Positions 24,922-32,667 of a DNA stretch of 64,000 nucleotides are shown in pieces. A program made the position numbers and the translations under genes. Numbering within the stretch: the stretch's first letter is position 1; every line of letters begins with the position of its first letter. This DNA comes from Flagellimonas_A sp039592695. Lineage in GTDB: Bacteria; Bacteroidota; Bacteroidia; Flavobacteriales; Flavobacteriaceae. Under the pieces are notes generated by a model. It was given only the letters and a program-made list of their open reading frames with translations, made no database searches and was not told the DNA's origin. The stretch covers positions 1,178,001 to 1,242,000 of the forward strand of contig NZ_JBBUTK010000001.1 of assembly GCF_039592695.1 (NCBI RefSeq), given 5' to 3'.

Positions 24922-26487
24922 ATGAAAAAAATAATTCTACTGGCTTTGGGGCTCACATTGGCCTGTAATTCATCACAGAAAACGATGGGCGAGGCCCAGA
25001 ATGAGACTCCTCAAAAGAAGATGGTCGACCCTGTGACCTATGCACAGACCATCACCGAAGAAGAGCTCAGAGAACATCTTTTTATATATGCTTCGGATGA
25101 TTTTGAGGGAAGGGAAACTGGGGAACCAGGGCAAAAAAAGGCCGTTGAATATTTGAAAAAACAGTATCAAGAAATGAACATTCCGGCAGCTAAAGCCGAT
25201 GGAAACTATTTTCAAAAAGTGCCTTTAGAAGTGGGTAAAGTTCCCGTGGGGAACATTGCAATCGGCGAAAAGACATTCGAGTTGGGCGAAGACATTTTGA
25301 CATTTTCGGCAGCGGAAGCATCTGTTGACGAAGTTGTCTATGTAGGATATGGCATTGAAGAAGGTGAATACTCTGACTATTCGGGTTTGGACGTTTCTGG
25401 AAAAGTGGTTTTCGCAAAATATGGCGAACCTAAAAAAGACGATGGCACTTATGTCATTTCGGGTACTTCTGAAAAATCTCTTTGGAGCAATAGGTCAGAA
25501 TCTTTGGGTAAACGTACAGAATTGGCAATTTCAAAAGGAGCCAAAGGGCTGCTGTATTTTGACCCAACCAATTTTAATCGATACAAGGGCTATTTTGAAT
25601 TCATGAAGACCAACAACAGTGGTCGCATGGCACTCTCAGATGAGGCCACCGAAAACTTTGTGATTTTGCTCAACCTAGATGCCGCAACAGCTTTGATACC
25701 AAATATTGATGAGACCAACGAACCATCAATAATAAAGGCCGATTTAAAGCTCAATGTCAAAAGCAGCAATGAGGCTGTGGATACCGAAAATGTTGCTGCT
25801 GTCATCAAAGGATCAGAAAAACCCAATGAATATGTGATCATTTCATCACATTTAGACCATATTGGAGTTACAGCCGATGGACAAATCAACAACGGTGCCG
25901 ATGACGATGGATCGGGCAGTGTGGCTTTATTGGAAATGGCCGAGGCCTTTAAAAAAGCGATGGATGAGGGCAATGGCCCGAAACGTTCTATAGTGTTTCT
26001 ACATGTGACTGGTGAGGAAAAGGGTTTGTTGGGCTCGAGATACTATACAGACCATGACCCCATTTTTCCATTAGAGAACACGGTGGCCAATTTGAATATT
26101 GACATGATCGGTCGAATAGACCCCAAACGTGAGGGCGACAGAAATTACATTTACCTCATTGGTTCAGATAAATTGAGTACTGAGCTCCATGAACTTTCAG
26201 AAGAAATCAATGCCAAGCACACGAACATCGAACTTGACTACAAGTACAACGATGAAAATGACCCAAACCGATTTTACTATCGTAGCGATCATTACAACTT
26301 TGCAAAAAATAATATTCCGATTATTTTTTATTTCAATGGCACCCATGCCGATTACCACAAGCCAGGCGACACTCCTGACAAAATTGAGTACGACTTACTC
26401 AAAAACAGAACACAATTGGTGTTTTATACTGCTTGGGAAGTGGCCAACAGAGCGAGTAAAGTGATGGTCGACAGGGCAACAAAATAG
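24922..26487 (+). CDS. M28 family metallopeptidase with PA domain, lipoprotein
   Basis: The 521-residue protein has a lipobox signal (LTLAC, Cys at residue 15), so it is probably membrane-anchored on the periplasmic side or the cell surface. A PA insert spans about residues 130-230. M28 metal ligands are visible: His (SSHLDHIG), bridging Asp (GADDDGSGS), the catalytic Glu pair (TGEEKGLLGS), Asp (NIDMIGRI) and a C-terminal His (GTHADYH). It is an aminopeptidase by family. It is monocistronic with a terminator shared with tRNA-His. Confidence 0.88.
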   Translation: MKKIILLALGLTLACNSSQKTMGEAQNETPQKKMVDPVTYAQTITEEELREHLFIYASDDFEGRETGEPGQKKAVEYLKKQYQEMNIPAAKADGNYFQKVPLEVGKVPVGNIAIGEKTFELGEDILTFSAAEASVDEVVYVGYGIEEGEYSDYSGLDVSGKVVFAKYGEPKKDDGTYVISGTSEKSLWSNRSESLGKRTELAISKGAKGLLYFDPTNFNRYKGYFEFMKTNNSGRMALSDEATENFVILLNLDAATALIPNIDETNEPSIIKADLKLNVKSSNEAVDTENVAAVIKGSEKPNEYVIISSHLDHIGVTADGQINNGADDDGSGSVALLEMAEAFKKAMDEGNGPKRSIVFLHVTGEEKGLLGSRYYTDHDPIFPLENTVANLNIDMIGRIDPKREGDRNYIYLIGSDKLSTELHELSEEINAKHTNIELDYKYNDENDPNRFYYRSDHYNFAKNNIPIIFYFNGTHADYHKPGDTPDKIEYDLLKNRTQLVFYTAWEVANRASKVMVDRATK

Positions 26488-26503
26488 TCGAGCACTAGCT
26501 TAC

Positions 26504-26538
26504 AAAAAAGGGCCCTGAAATTTTCAGAGCCCTTTTCA
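26504..26538. terminator. Bidirectional terminator between M28 gene and tRNA-His
   Basis: The stem AAAAGGGC..CTGAAA / TTTTCAG..GCCCTTTT lies 17 bp past the stop codon of the M28 gene and just past the 3' end of the tRNA on the other strand. Confidence 0.8.
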
Positions 26539-26541
26539 TTG

Positions 26542-26616
26542 GGTGGAAGACCGGGTTCGAACCGGCGACCTCTAGAACCACAATCTAGCGCTCTAACCAA
26601 CTGAGCTACAACCACC
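26542..26616 (-). tRNA. tRNA-His (anticodon GTG)
   Basis: On the minus strand a cloverleaf is seen: GTAGCTCAGTTGG D-arm, anticodon loop TTGTGGT with GTG, and T-loop TTCGAAC. The acceptor GTGGTTG pairs with CTTCCAC except for two T-T positions (5-68 and 6-67). An extra 5' G (26616) fits the G-1 of tRNA-His. A stable-RNA promoter lies at 26710-26742, and a broken 5' copy lies between it and the tRNA. Confidence 0.93.
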
Positions 26617-26658
26617 ATGTCTCATTTTGCCACAAACACTGTGCGGCGAAGTTGCTTA

Positions 26659-26697
26659 TCCCGAGAGCAAAGCGATTCGGGAAGCTATAACCACCAT
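26659..26697 (-). pseudogene. tRNA-His 5' remnant joined to a palindrome
   Basis: On the minus strand ATGGTGGTTATAGCT (26683-26697) repeats the 5' end of tRNA-His with one change. Where the D-arm should be, it runs into a palindrome with arms TCCCGA/TCGGGA (26659-26682). The rest of the tRNA is not recognisable. It lies between the promoter and the intact tRNA. The layout parallels the tRNA-Met locus. Confidence 0.55.
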
Positions 26698-26709
26698 TTA
26701 AAGCGGATG

Positions 26710-26742
26710 CAAAGGTAATTTTTTTTAGACCTTCATTCCAAA
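26710..26742 (-). promoter_or_regulatory. Promoter of tRNA-His
   Basis: On the minus strand TTTG (26739-26742), a 21-bp spacer and TACCTTTG (26710-26717) match the Bacteroidetes -33/-7 consensus. The following CATCCGCTT closely resembles the CACCCGCTT after the tRNA-Met promoter. Confidence 0.7.
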
Positions 26743-26939
26743 TAATTGGATGTTTAAATTTTCTTTTCATATCAAAACCGATATTTTATCCCTGGCTTCT
26801 TTGTTGCTATATTTTCTCAAATATATCGATGAACGGTACGTTTTCTTAGATAAACCGACAAAAAATGATGGTTCACAACATTAATTGGTCTTTGAGTGAT
26901 TGCATCCGTAGTTTTACCAACCTAATGATTTAAAGGTCA

Positions 26940-29030
26940 ATGCCCCAAATTAAAACCTTTAAGAATTTACTATGCTATCGCAAGAAAAGCGTTCTGATTT
27001 TTTCTTGCACACTGTTATTATCATCAATTTCTCTAAACGCCCAAAAGAATCTTAGGGATAGCTTGGCCTACGAAATCCAAGAAGTTAAAGCCAAGCCTGA
27101 TTTCAAACCTACTGATACACTCTACATCAACTTAAGCAATCTATTGGCAGATCGTTATCGTTTTGTGAACAGCGATAGCCTTTACCAAATGTCTAAAGTC
27201 ACTTTAAAGTTGAGCAAACAAATTGACTATAAGTATGGCCAGTGTGAGGCCATGGACAATTTAGGGGATTTTTACTCTGATCGGGGAGATTCAAAAGAGG
27301 CCATCAAATATTACCAAGAGGCCCTACCACTTACCAGAAAAATCGGCCATTTGGATCTTGAATTATCGCTCTTAAATGATTTGGGAAAAGAATACGACTA
27401 CTTAGGTGATTATGCACAGGCACTTGAAAGTTTCTTGAAAGGTATAGATCTCGCCAAAAAATACGATAACAAAGATATGTTGTCGATAATCAATGAAAAT
27501 ATTGGTAGCATTTATGCATCACAAAAAGACTATGACCAAGCTCTTGAGTTTTACAAAAAAGCCAAAAAGTATAACGAAGAACTAGGCAATGAAATTTATA
27601 TCGCCGAAACATTGAGCAACCTAGCCAGTCTTTATACCGATACTAAACAATTTGATTATGCGATGTTCAGCATCAATAAGAGTATCGGAATCTTTGAAAA
27701 GCTTCAAATTCTTGATTGGTTGGCTTTTGCCTATGAGGTAAAAGGACGAATCTATCTTCAACAAGAAAAATACAATTGGGCGCTGTACTGGTACAATGAA
27801 AGCTCAAGATTGCATGAAAATTTAGATGACAAAAGGGGGGAGATTGATTTGCTGAACGGTATGGCCAAGACACACTTCAAGCTTGGCAACGACTCTATTT
27901 CATTGGCTCTTTCAAAACGAGGCTACACCATTGCCCAGCAACTGAATTCCATACAGGGCCAAATAGATTGCTCTGAAACACTGTACCACATTCATAAAAA
28001 GCAAGGGCAATTTGATAAGTCACTCCAATATTTAGAGTTTTTCAAAGAATTGTCTGATTCACTTTCAAAAGACAAAAACCGTCGAAGTCTTTCGCTACTT
28101 GAAGCAAAACTTGAGTATGAGAAACAACAGCAAAACCTTATAGCGGAAAACCAAAAAGCGCTGGCCAAGCAACGTAACTACATCTATCTTGCCTTTGTCA
28201 TTCTGTTGATTTTAGGGGTCGTAACCCTCTTAGTATACCGGAATGAAAAAATACAGAAGAAGCTCAATAAAGAGTTGAAAGAAAAGTCAAAGGTACTTCA
28301 ACAGAGAGAGGTAGAATTAAGCACAAACAACAAGACCAAGACCAAACTTTTTTCGATCATAGGCCATGACTTGAGAGGGCCCGTGGGTGCATTGCAGGGC
28401 TTATTGAAAATGTTCCTTTCCAAAGAGATCAACGAAAAAGAGTTCTTTGGTCTTTTACCCAAACTGAAATCAGATATTGACCATATACACTTCACATTGA
28501 ACAATCTCTTGTCTTGGGGCCAAACCCAGATGAACGGTGTCGTGACCAAGCCAAAGAGCATCACTTTGGAAACCATAGTCGATGAAAATATCAACCTGCT
28601 CAAAGAAATCGCAAACAAAAAATCAATCAAACTTCTCAATCAAATGCCCGAAAATGTGACCGTCTGGGCTGATTTGAACCAGATAGACATTGTGGTTCGA
28701 AATCTGATAAGCAATGCGTTGAAATTTACCCCAGAAAATGGTTTGGTGACCATAGAGGCAAAAGAGTTAAAGAACGTTTGGCAGGTTTCAGTTCGTGACA
28801 CAGGCATCGGTATGGATGAGGAAACCCAAGAAAAACTTTTCACCGAATTGAGCACCCATACAACTTATGGCACAAACAATGAAAAAGGTACCGGTCTAGG
28901 ACTTTCGCTATGCAAAGAAATGGTTGAAAAGAACAAAGGAGAAATCTGGGTCGAGAGCCAATTGAAAAAAGGCTCTACATTTTATTTCACCATCCCAAAA
29001 GGTTGCAAAAAATACAAAAAAGCGGGTTAA
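26940..29030 (+). CDS. TPR-containing sensor histidine kinase (HisKA)
   Basis: The 696-residue kinase has an N-terminal signal or anchor (ends SISLNAQ) and about seven TPR repeats (about residues 60-380; for example EAIKYYQEALPLTRKIGHLD). One transmembrane helix (YIYLAFVILLILGVVTLLVY) and a coiled coil follow. The HisKA domain has SIIGHDLRGPVGALQG, and the HATPase domain has NLISNALKFTPENG, DTGIGMDEE and GTGLGLSL. No response regulator is adjacent, so it is an orphan whose partner must be elsewhere. It is convergent with bshB1, with a 4-bp overlap of the 3' ends. Confidence 0.88.
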   Translation: MPQIKTFKNLLCYRKKSVLIFSCTLLLSSISLNAQKNLRDSLAYEIQEVKAKPDFKPTDTLYINLSNLLADRYRFVNSDSLYQMSKVTLKLSKQIDYKYGQCEAMDNLGDFYSDRGDSKEAIKYYQEALPLTRKIGHLDLELSLLNDLGKEYDYLGDYAQALESFLKGIDLAKKYDNKDMLSIINENIGSIYASQKDYDQALEFYKKAKKYNEELGNEIYIAETLSNLASLYTDTKQFDYAMFSINKSIGIFEKLQILDWLAFAYEVKGRIYLQQEKYNWALYWYNESSRLHENLDDKRGEIDLLNGMAKTHFKLGNDSISLALSKRGYTIAQQLNSIQGQIDCSETLYHIHKKQGQFDKSLQYLEFFKELSDSLSKDKNRRSLSLLEAKLEYEKQQQNLIAENQKALAKQRNYIYLAFVILLILGVVTLLVYRNEKIQKKLNKELKEKSKVLQQREVELSTNNKTKTKLFSIIGHDLRGPVGALQGLLKMFLSKEINEKEFFGLLPKLKSDIDHIHFTLNNLLSWGQTQMNGVVTKPKSITLETIVDENINLLKEIANKKSIKLLNQMPENVTVWADLNQIDIVVRNLISNALKFTPENGLVTIEAKELKNVWQVSVRDTGIGMDEETQEKLFTELSTHTTYGTNNEKGTGLGLSLCKEMVEKNKGEIWVESQLKKGSTFYFTIPKGCKKYKKAG

Positions 29031-29743
29031 ATCAGGTCAAAAACACCCCTTACCCCTATTTTTCGTTCAATGGTAAAGCCTTCGGCATGTTTGGTTCCGA
29101 TAAGCCTTCCCAAATCTCTGGCACGATAATCAACACTGTCAAAAAAGTTTTTGCTGCTTATGGGGGTTTCGGGCTCATCACTTTTCTCATCATAAAACTG
29201 AGAGGAATACGCTTTTATGGCTTCCATTTTTTTATCCATAAATCCTGAGACATCGACAGCAAAGTCAGGTTCAAGATTTTTCCATTGAATGTAATGGTAC
29301 ACCGCTTTGGGTCGCCATGCTCGCTGCTGCTGCTTGTCAAAAGTGGTCTCGATTTTGACCAATCCGCTTAAAAAACAGGCATCACTGACCAGTTCAGCAC
29401 CTTTGGCATGATCAATATGCCGGTCTTCAACGGCGTTGCACAATACTATTTCAGGTCTGTACTTTCTGATGACTTCGATGACCTTTAATTGATGCGTTTT
29501 ATCATTTACAAAAAAACCATCGGCAAACTTTAAGTTTTCCCGTACTGCCAACCCTAAAATCTGTGCTGCCTTATTTGCTTCTTCATCACGGATTTCGGCA
29601 GAACCACGTGTACCCAACTCTCCTCGTGTCAAATCGACAATACCCACTTTTTTACCAGTAGCTACTTCTTTTGCAATGGTTGCACCTGCGCCCAGTTCTG
29701 CATCATCAGGATGCGCCCCGAAAACCAATAGATCCAATTTCAT
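29027..29743 (-). CDS. bshB1: Bacillithiol biosynthesis deacetylase BshB1
   Basis: The 238-residue PIG-L/LmbE-type zinc deacetylase has FGAHPDDAELGAGATI, with the metal-binding His-x-x-Asp-Asp, and DLTRGELGTRGSAEIR typical of BshB1. The second His motif is DRHIDHAKGAEL. It removes the acetyl group from GlcNAc-malate in bacillithiol synthesis. The ATG at 29743 overlaps the stop of the upstream trans-sulfuration gene (TGATG), so the two are coupled. Pairing a thiol-synthesis gene with a cysteine/methionine-metabolism enzyme makes sense. Other bsh genes are not in the window. Confidence 0.92.
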   Translation of the reverse strand: MKLDLLVFGAHPDDAELGAGATIAKEVATGKKVGIVDLTRGELGTRGSAEIRDEEANKAAQILGLAVRENLKFADGFFVNDKTHQLKVIEVIRKYRPEIVLCNAVEDRHIDHAKGAELVSDACFLSGLVKIETTFDKQQQRAWRPKAVYHYIQWKNLEPDFAVDVSGFMDKKMEAIKAYSSQFYDEKSDEPETPISSKNFFDSVDYRARDLGRLIGTKHAEGFTIERKIGVRGVFDLI

Positions 29744-30909
29744 CAAACCAAAACCGTATTTGATTTTACTTTTTTGAGCGCCTGTTCAATATCTTCAACC
29801 AAATCCTCAACTTCTTCAATTCCTACGGAAAAACGAATCAGCCCATCTTTTATTCCTTGTTTTTCCCTATCTGCTGCACTCATCAGTGCGTGGGATGTCA
29901 ATACGGGCGAAGTCACTGTGCTCTCGACCCCCGCCAAACTCATCGAAGGCTTTATCAATTGTAATGACTTCATGAACTGCGAGGCATCACGCCCTTCTTT
30001 CAATTCAAAGGAGAGCATGCCCCCGAACCCATGCATCTGGCTTTTGGCCAATTGATGATCAGGATGGTTTTCAAGCCCCGGATAGTACACTTTTTCTATA
30101 TCTGAATGTGATTCCAAATGCTTTGCCAAGTCCATCGCATTCTCACTTTGGGCTTTAACTCGCAGCCCCATGGTCTTTAGACTGCGCTCTAGCAACCAAA
30201 CGGTCTGGTCGCTCAAACTACCGCCAAAGCAAATGGAAGATTGCCATATCTTTTCCATCTTCTCTTTGGATGTGGCCACCGCACCAGCACACAAATCGGA
30301 ATGGCCGCCCATATATTTTGTAGCACTGTGGATGACGATATCAATCCCAAAATCAATCGGATTTTGGTTTATAGGACTTGCAAAAGTATTGTCAATCATC
30401 GTCACGAGCCCATGTTTTTTTGCCAAATCAGCGACAGCCTGCATATCGGTGATGGTCAACAGCGGATTGGATGGCGTCTCAATATAAATGACTTTTGTGT
30501 TTGGCTTTATTTCACGTTCGAAATCCGCAGTATCCCAACCCTGGGTGAACGAATAGGTCACTCCATACTTTTCCAACTGGGTAGTGGCAAAATTATAAGT
30601 GCCTCCGTACAATGTTTGTTGAAACACAATATGGTCACCCGCTTCTAAAAAAGCCATCAAACAGTGGCTAATGGCGGCCATGCCGCTGCCAAAAATCATT
30701 CCCGCTTCGGCATGTTCAAGTGCAGCGATTTTTTTACTCAAGCCCTCTTGGTTCGGTGTATTGAAATATCTGGGGTATCGCTTTGCGTCGACGTCTTCAA
30801 ACGCATAAGAACTTGACATGTATAACGGTGATACAGCACCTTTGAACCGCTCATCCTTGATTGCACCAACGTGGGTACAAATGGTATTGATTCCTTTTGT
30901 TTTTTTCAT
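29743..30909 (-). CDS. Trans-sulfuration family PLP enzyme (cystathionine gamma-synthase/lyase-like)
   Basis: The 388-residue Cys/Met metabolism PLP enzyme has the PLP Lys in HSATKYMGGHSD, the SGMAAISH motif, LYGGTYNF and MIDNTFASP. It forms or cleaves cystathionine, or releases sulfide or thiol from sulfur amino acids; the exact reaction cannot be fixed from sequence. The ATG at 30909 (MKKTKGI) is preferred over an upstream in-frame start at 30948. It is translationally coupled to bshB1, which hints at cysteine supply for bacillithiol (inference). Confidence 0.85.
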   Translation of the reverse strand: MKKTKGINTICTHVGAIKDERFKGAVSPLYMSSSYAFEDVDAKRYPRYFNTPNQEGLSKKIAALEHAEAGMIFGSGMAAISHCLMAFLEAGDHIVFQQTLYGGTYNFATTQLEKYGVTYSFTQGWDTADFEREIKPNTKVIYIETPSNPLLTITDMQAVADLAKKHGLVTMIDNTFASPINQNPIDFGIDIVIHSATKYMGGHSDLCAGAVATSKEKMEKIWQSSICFGGSLSDQTVWLLERSLKTMGLRVKAQSENAMDLAKHLESHSDIEKVYYPGLENHPDHQLAKSQMHGFGGMLSFELKEGRDASQFMKSLQLIKPSMSLAGVESTVTSPVLTSHALMSAADREKQGIKDGLIRFSVGIEEVEDLVEDIEQALKKVKSNTVLV

Positions 30910-30957
30910 GGATTCAAAATGAGTCCTAAAAATAAGGAAATAAAACACCCCTAAAGT

Positions 30958-31089
30958 CCCCTCAAGGGGACAATTTTAAAATCACCCCTTTCCAAAAAAG
31001 GAAAACGGCTCCACCCTATCCATCAAGAATTATTATGACACCCCAGCCATCCGCCTTTGGCGGATTCGCTGACCCCTCAAGGGGACAAT
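30958..31089. repeat. Pair of 17-bp direct repeats around a palindrome
   Basis: CCCCTCAAGGGGACAAT occurs identically at 30958-30974 and 31073-31089. Between them is a palindrome ATCCGCC-TTT-GGCGGAT (31049-31065) of the same family as those in the tRNA-Met remnants. The unit lies in the gap between the MATE gene and the trans-sulfuration gene. No ORF of note is inside. Confidence 0.6.
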
Positions 31090-31094
31090 CTTTA

Positions 31095-32501
31095 TTACAC
31101 TTGAACAGTTTTCCATTTGCCTTTTTTAAACCAGGCAATGGCGATGATGGCCAGTAAAACCTCAGCAGTGGTAATGGCTATAAAAACTCCCATGGCACCA
31201 AAATCCAATACCAAAGCCAATACGTAGGCCAAAGGTAGTTGGAACATCCAAAATGAAATGAAATTGATTTTGGTCGGTGTCTGTGTGTCACCCGAACCAT
31301 TGAAGGCATTGGTGACCACCATACCATACGCATAAAATATGTAGCCCGCGGCGATGATTTGAAGACAAAGTGCCCCATTCTCCACAACCGAAGGTGTCGC
31401 GTTGAACCAACCCACAATCTGTTTGGCGAAAATGAGGTAGACCAATGACACCAGTCCCATGAAATAGGCATTGTACTTGCCCGTGATCCAAACGGATTTT
31501 TCTGCTCGTTCAGGCTGTTTTGCCCCTAAATTTTGACCCACAAGAGTGGCCGCTGCATTGCTCATGCCCCAAGAAGGCATCAAGGTGAACATCATCACCC
31601 GAATGGCAATGGTATACCCTGCCAACACCTCACTGCCAAATTCAGACATGATGCGCATCAAGAAGACCCAACTTGAAGTTCCAATCAAAAATTGAGCAAT
31701 ACCGCCCAATGAAACCCTGACCAGATTGAACATGACCTTGACGTTCAATACTACATCTTTGAGCAACAATCGTATTTTTCCCCACCCGAAGAACAAAATC
31801 CCCAGTTGAAAGAGCACGGCAGTGCCACGACCAATATTGGTGGCTACGGCGGCTCCCATGACACCCAATTCAGGGAAAGGACCCCATCCGAAAATAAAGA
31901 GCGGATCAAGAATGATATTCAGTCCGTTGGAAAGTACCAATGTCCACATCGCAATGCTTGCATCGCCCGCGCCACGAAAAATGGCATTGATGAGAAAGAG
32001 CAACATGATGGTGACATTGCCCCCAATGAGCCACTTGGTGTATCCATGACCCTCTTCAATCAAATCAGGCTCGGCACCCATAAGTGCCAAAATCTCTTTG
32101 TTGTAGAGAAAACCGACGACCCCAACGACAAGCGCTACCAAAACTCCTAAGAAAATAGCCTGAACTGCGGCCTCTCTAGCCCCTTGCAGGTCTTTTTCCC
32201 CTACTCTACGGGCCACAACCGCGGTTGCCGCCATACTCAATCCAATGGCTATGGCGTAAACCAAGGTAATTACCGATTCGGTCAATCCGATGGTCGCCAC
32301 GGCATTGACACTGACCTGTGAAACATAAGCGATATCGACCAAAGCGAAAATACTCTCCATGAGCATTTCAAGGATCATGGGGATGGACAGCATGAAAATG
32401 GCCTTGCGGATACTACCTGTGGTAAACTCTTGTTCTTTGCCTGTTACGGCTGTCCAGAAATAACGGATGAATTTTTTTATGGATGGTGTTTGTGATGACA
32501 T
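31095..32501 (-). CDS. MATE family efflux transporter
   Basis: The 468-residue membrane protein has about 12 hydrophobic helices arranged as two six-helix halves. MatE-type wording is visible in each half: IPMILEMLMESIFALVDIAYVS in helix 1 and MSNAAATLVGQNLGAKQPERAEK in the second half. Such exporters use a sodium or proton gradient to remove cationic drugs or metabolites; the substrate is unknown. It stands alone, with a 166-bp gap upstream to the CcsBA gene and the repeat pair downstream. Confidence 0.87.
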   Translation of the reverse strand: MSSQTPSIKKFIRYFWTAVTGKEQEFTTGSIRKAIFMLSIPMILEMLMESIFALVDIAYVSQVSVNAVATIGLTESVITLVYAIAIGLSMAATAVVARRVGEKDLQGAREAAVQAIFLGVLVALVVGVVGFLYNKEILALMGAEPDLIEEGHGYTKWLIGGNVTIMLLFLINAIFRGAGDASIAMWTLVLSNGLNIILDPLFIFGWGPFPELGVMGAAVATNIGRGTAVLFQLGILFFGWGKIRLLLKDVVLNVKVMFNLVRVSLGGIAQFLIGTSSWVFLMRIMSEFGSEVLAGYTIAIRVMMFTLMPSWGMSNAAATLVGQNLGAKQPERAEKSVWITGKYNAYFMGLVSLVYLIFAKQIVGWFNATPSVVENGALCLQIIAAGYIFYAYGMVVTNAFNGSGDTQTPTKINFISFWMFQLPLAYVLALVLDFGAMGVFIAITTAEVLLAIIAIAWFKKGKWKTVQV

Positions 32502-32667
32502 GATTTAGAAATTATGTGTTGTAGAAAAAAGAAATACGGCGCGTAATCGAAAACTCCCTTTCGATTACAAATTCTGGCCCAGTGCCAAAAAAACCGTAGT
32601 GTACATAACTTCTATAGCTTCATGATGCTGCAAATATGGGGAAAATTTGGACTAAAATCTAAATTTT

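Noticed and set aside
26424..26618. Minus-strand frame over the tRNA-His gene
   Set aside because: It translates the tRNA and the terminator; a tRNA is the better explanation.
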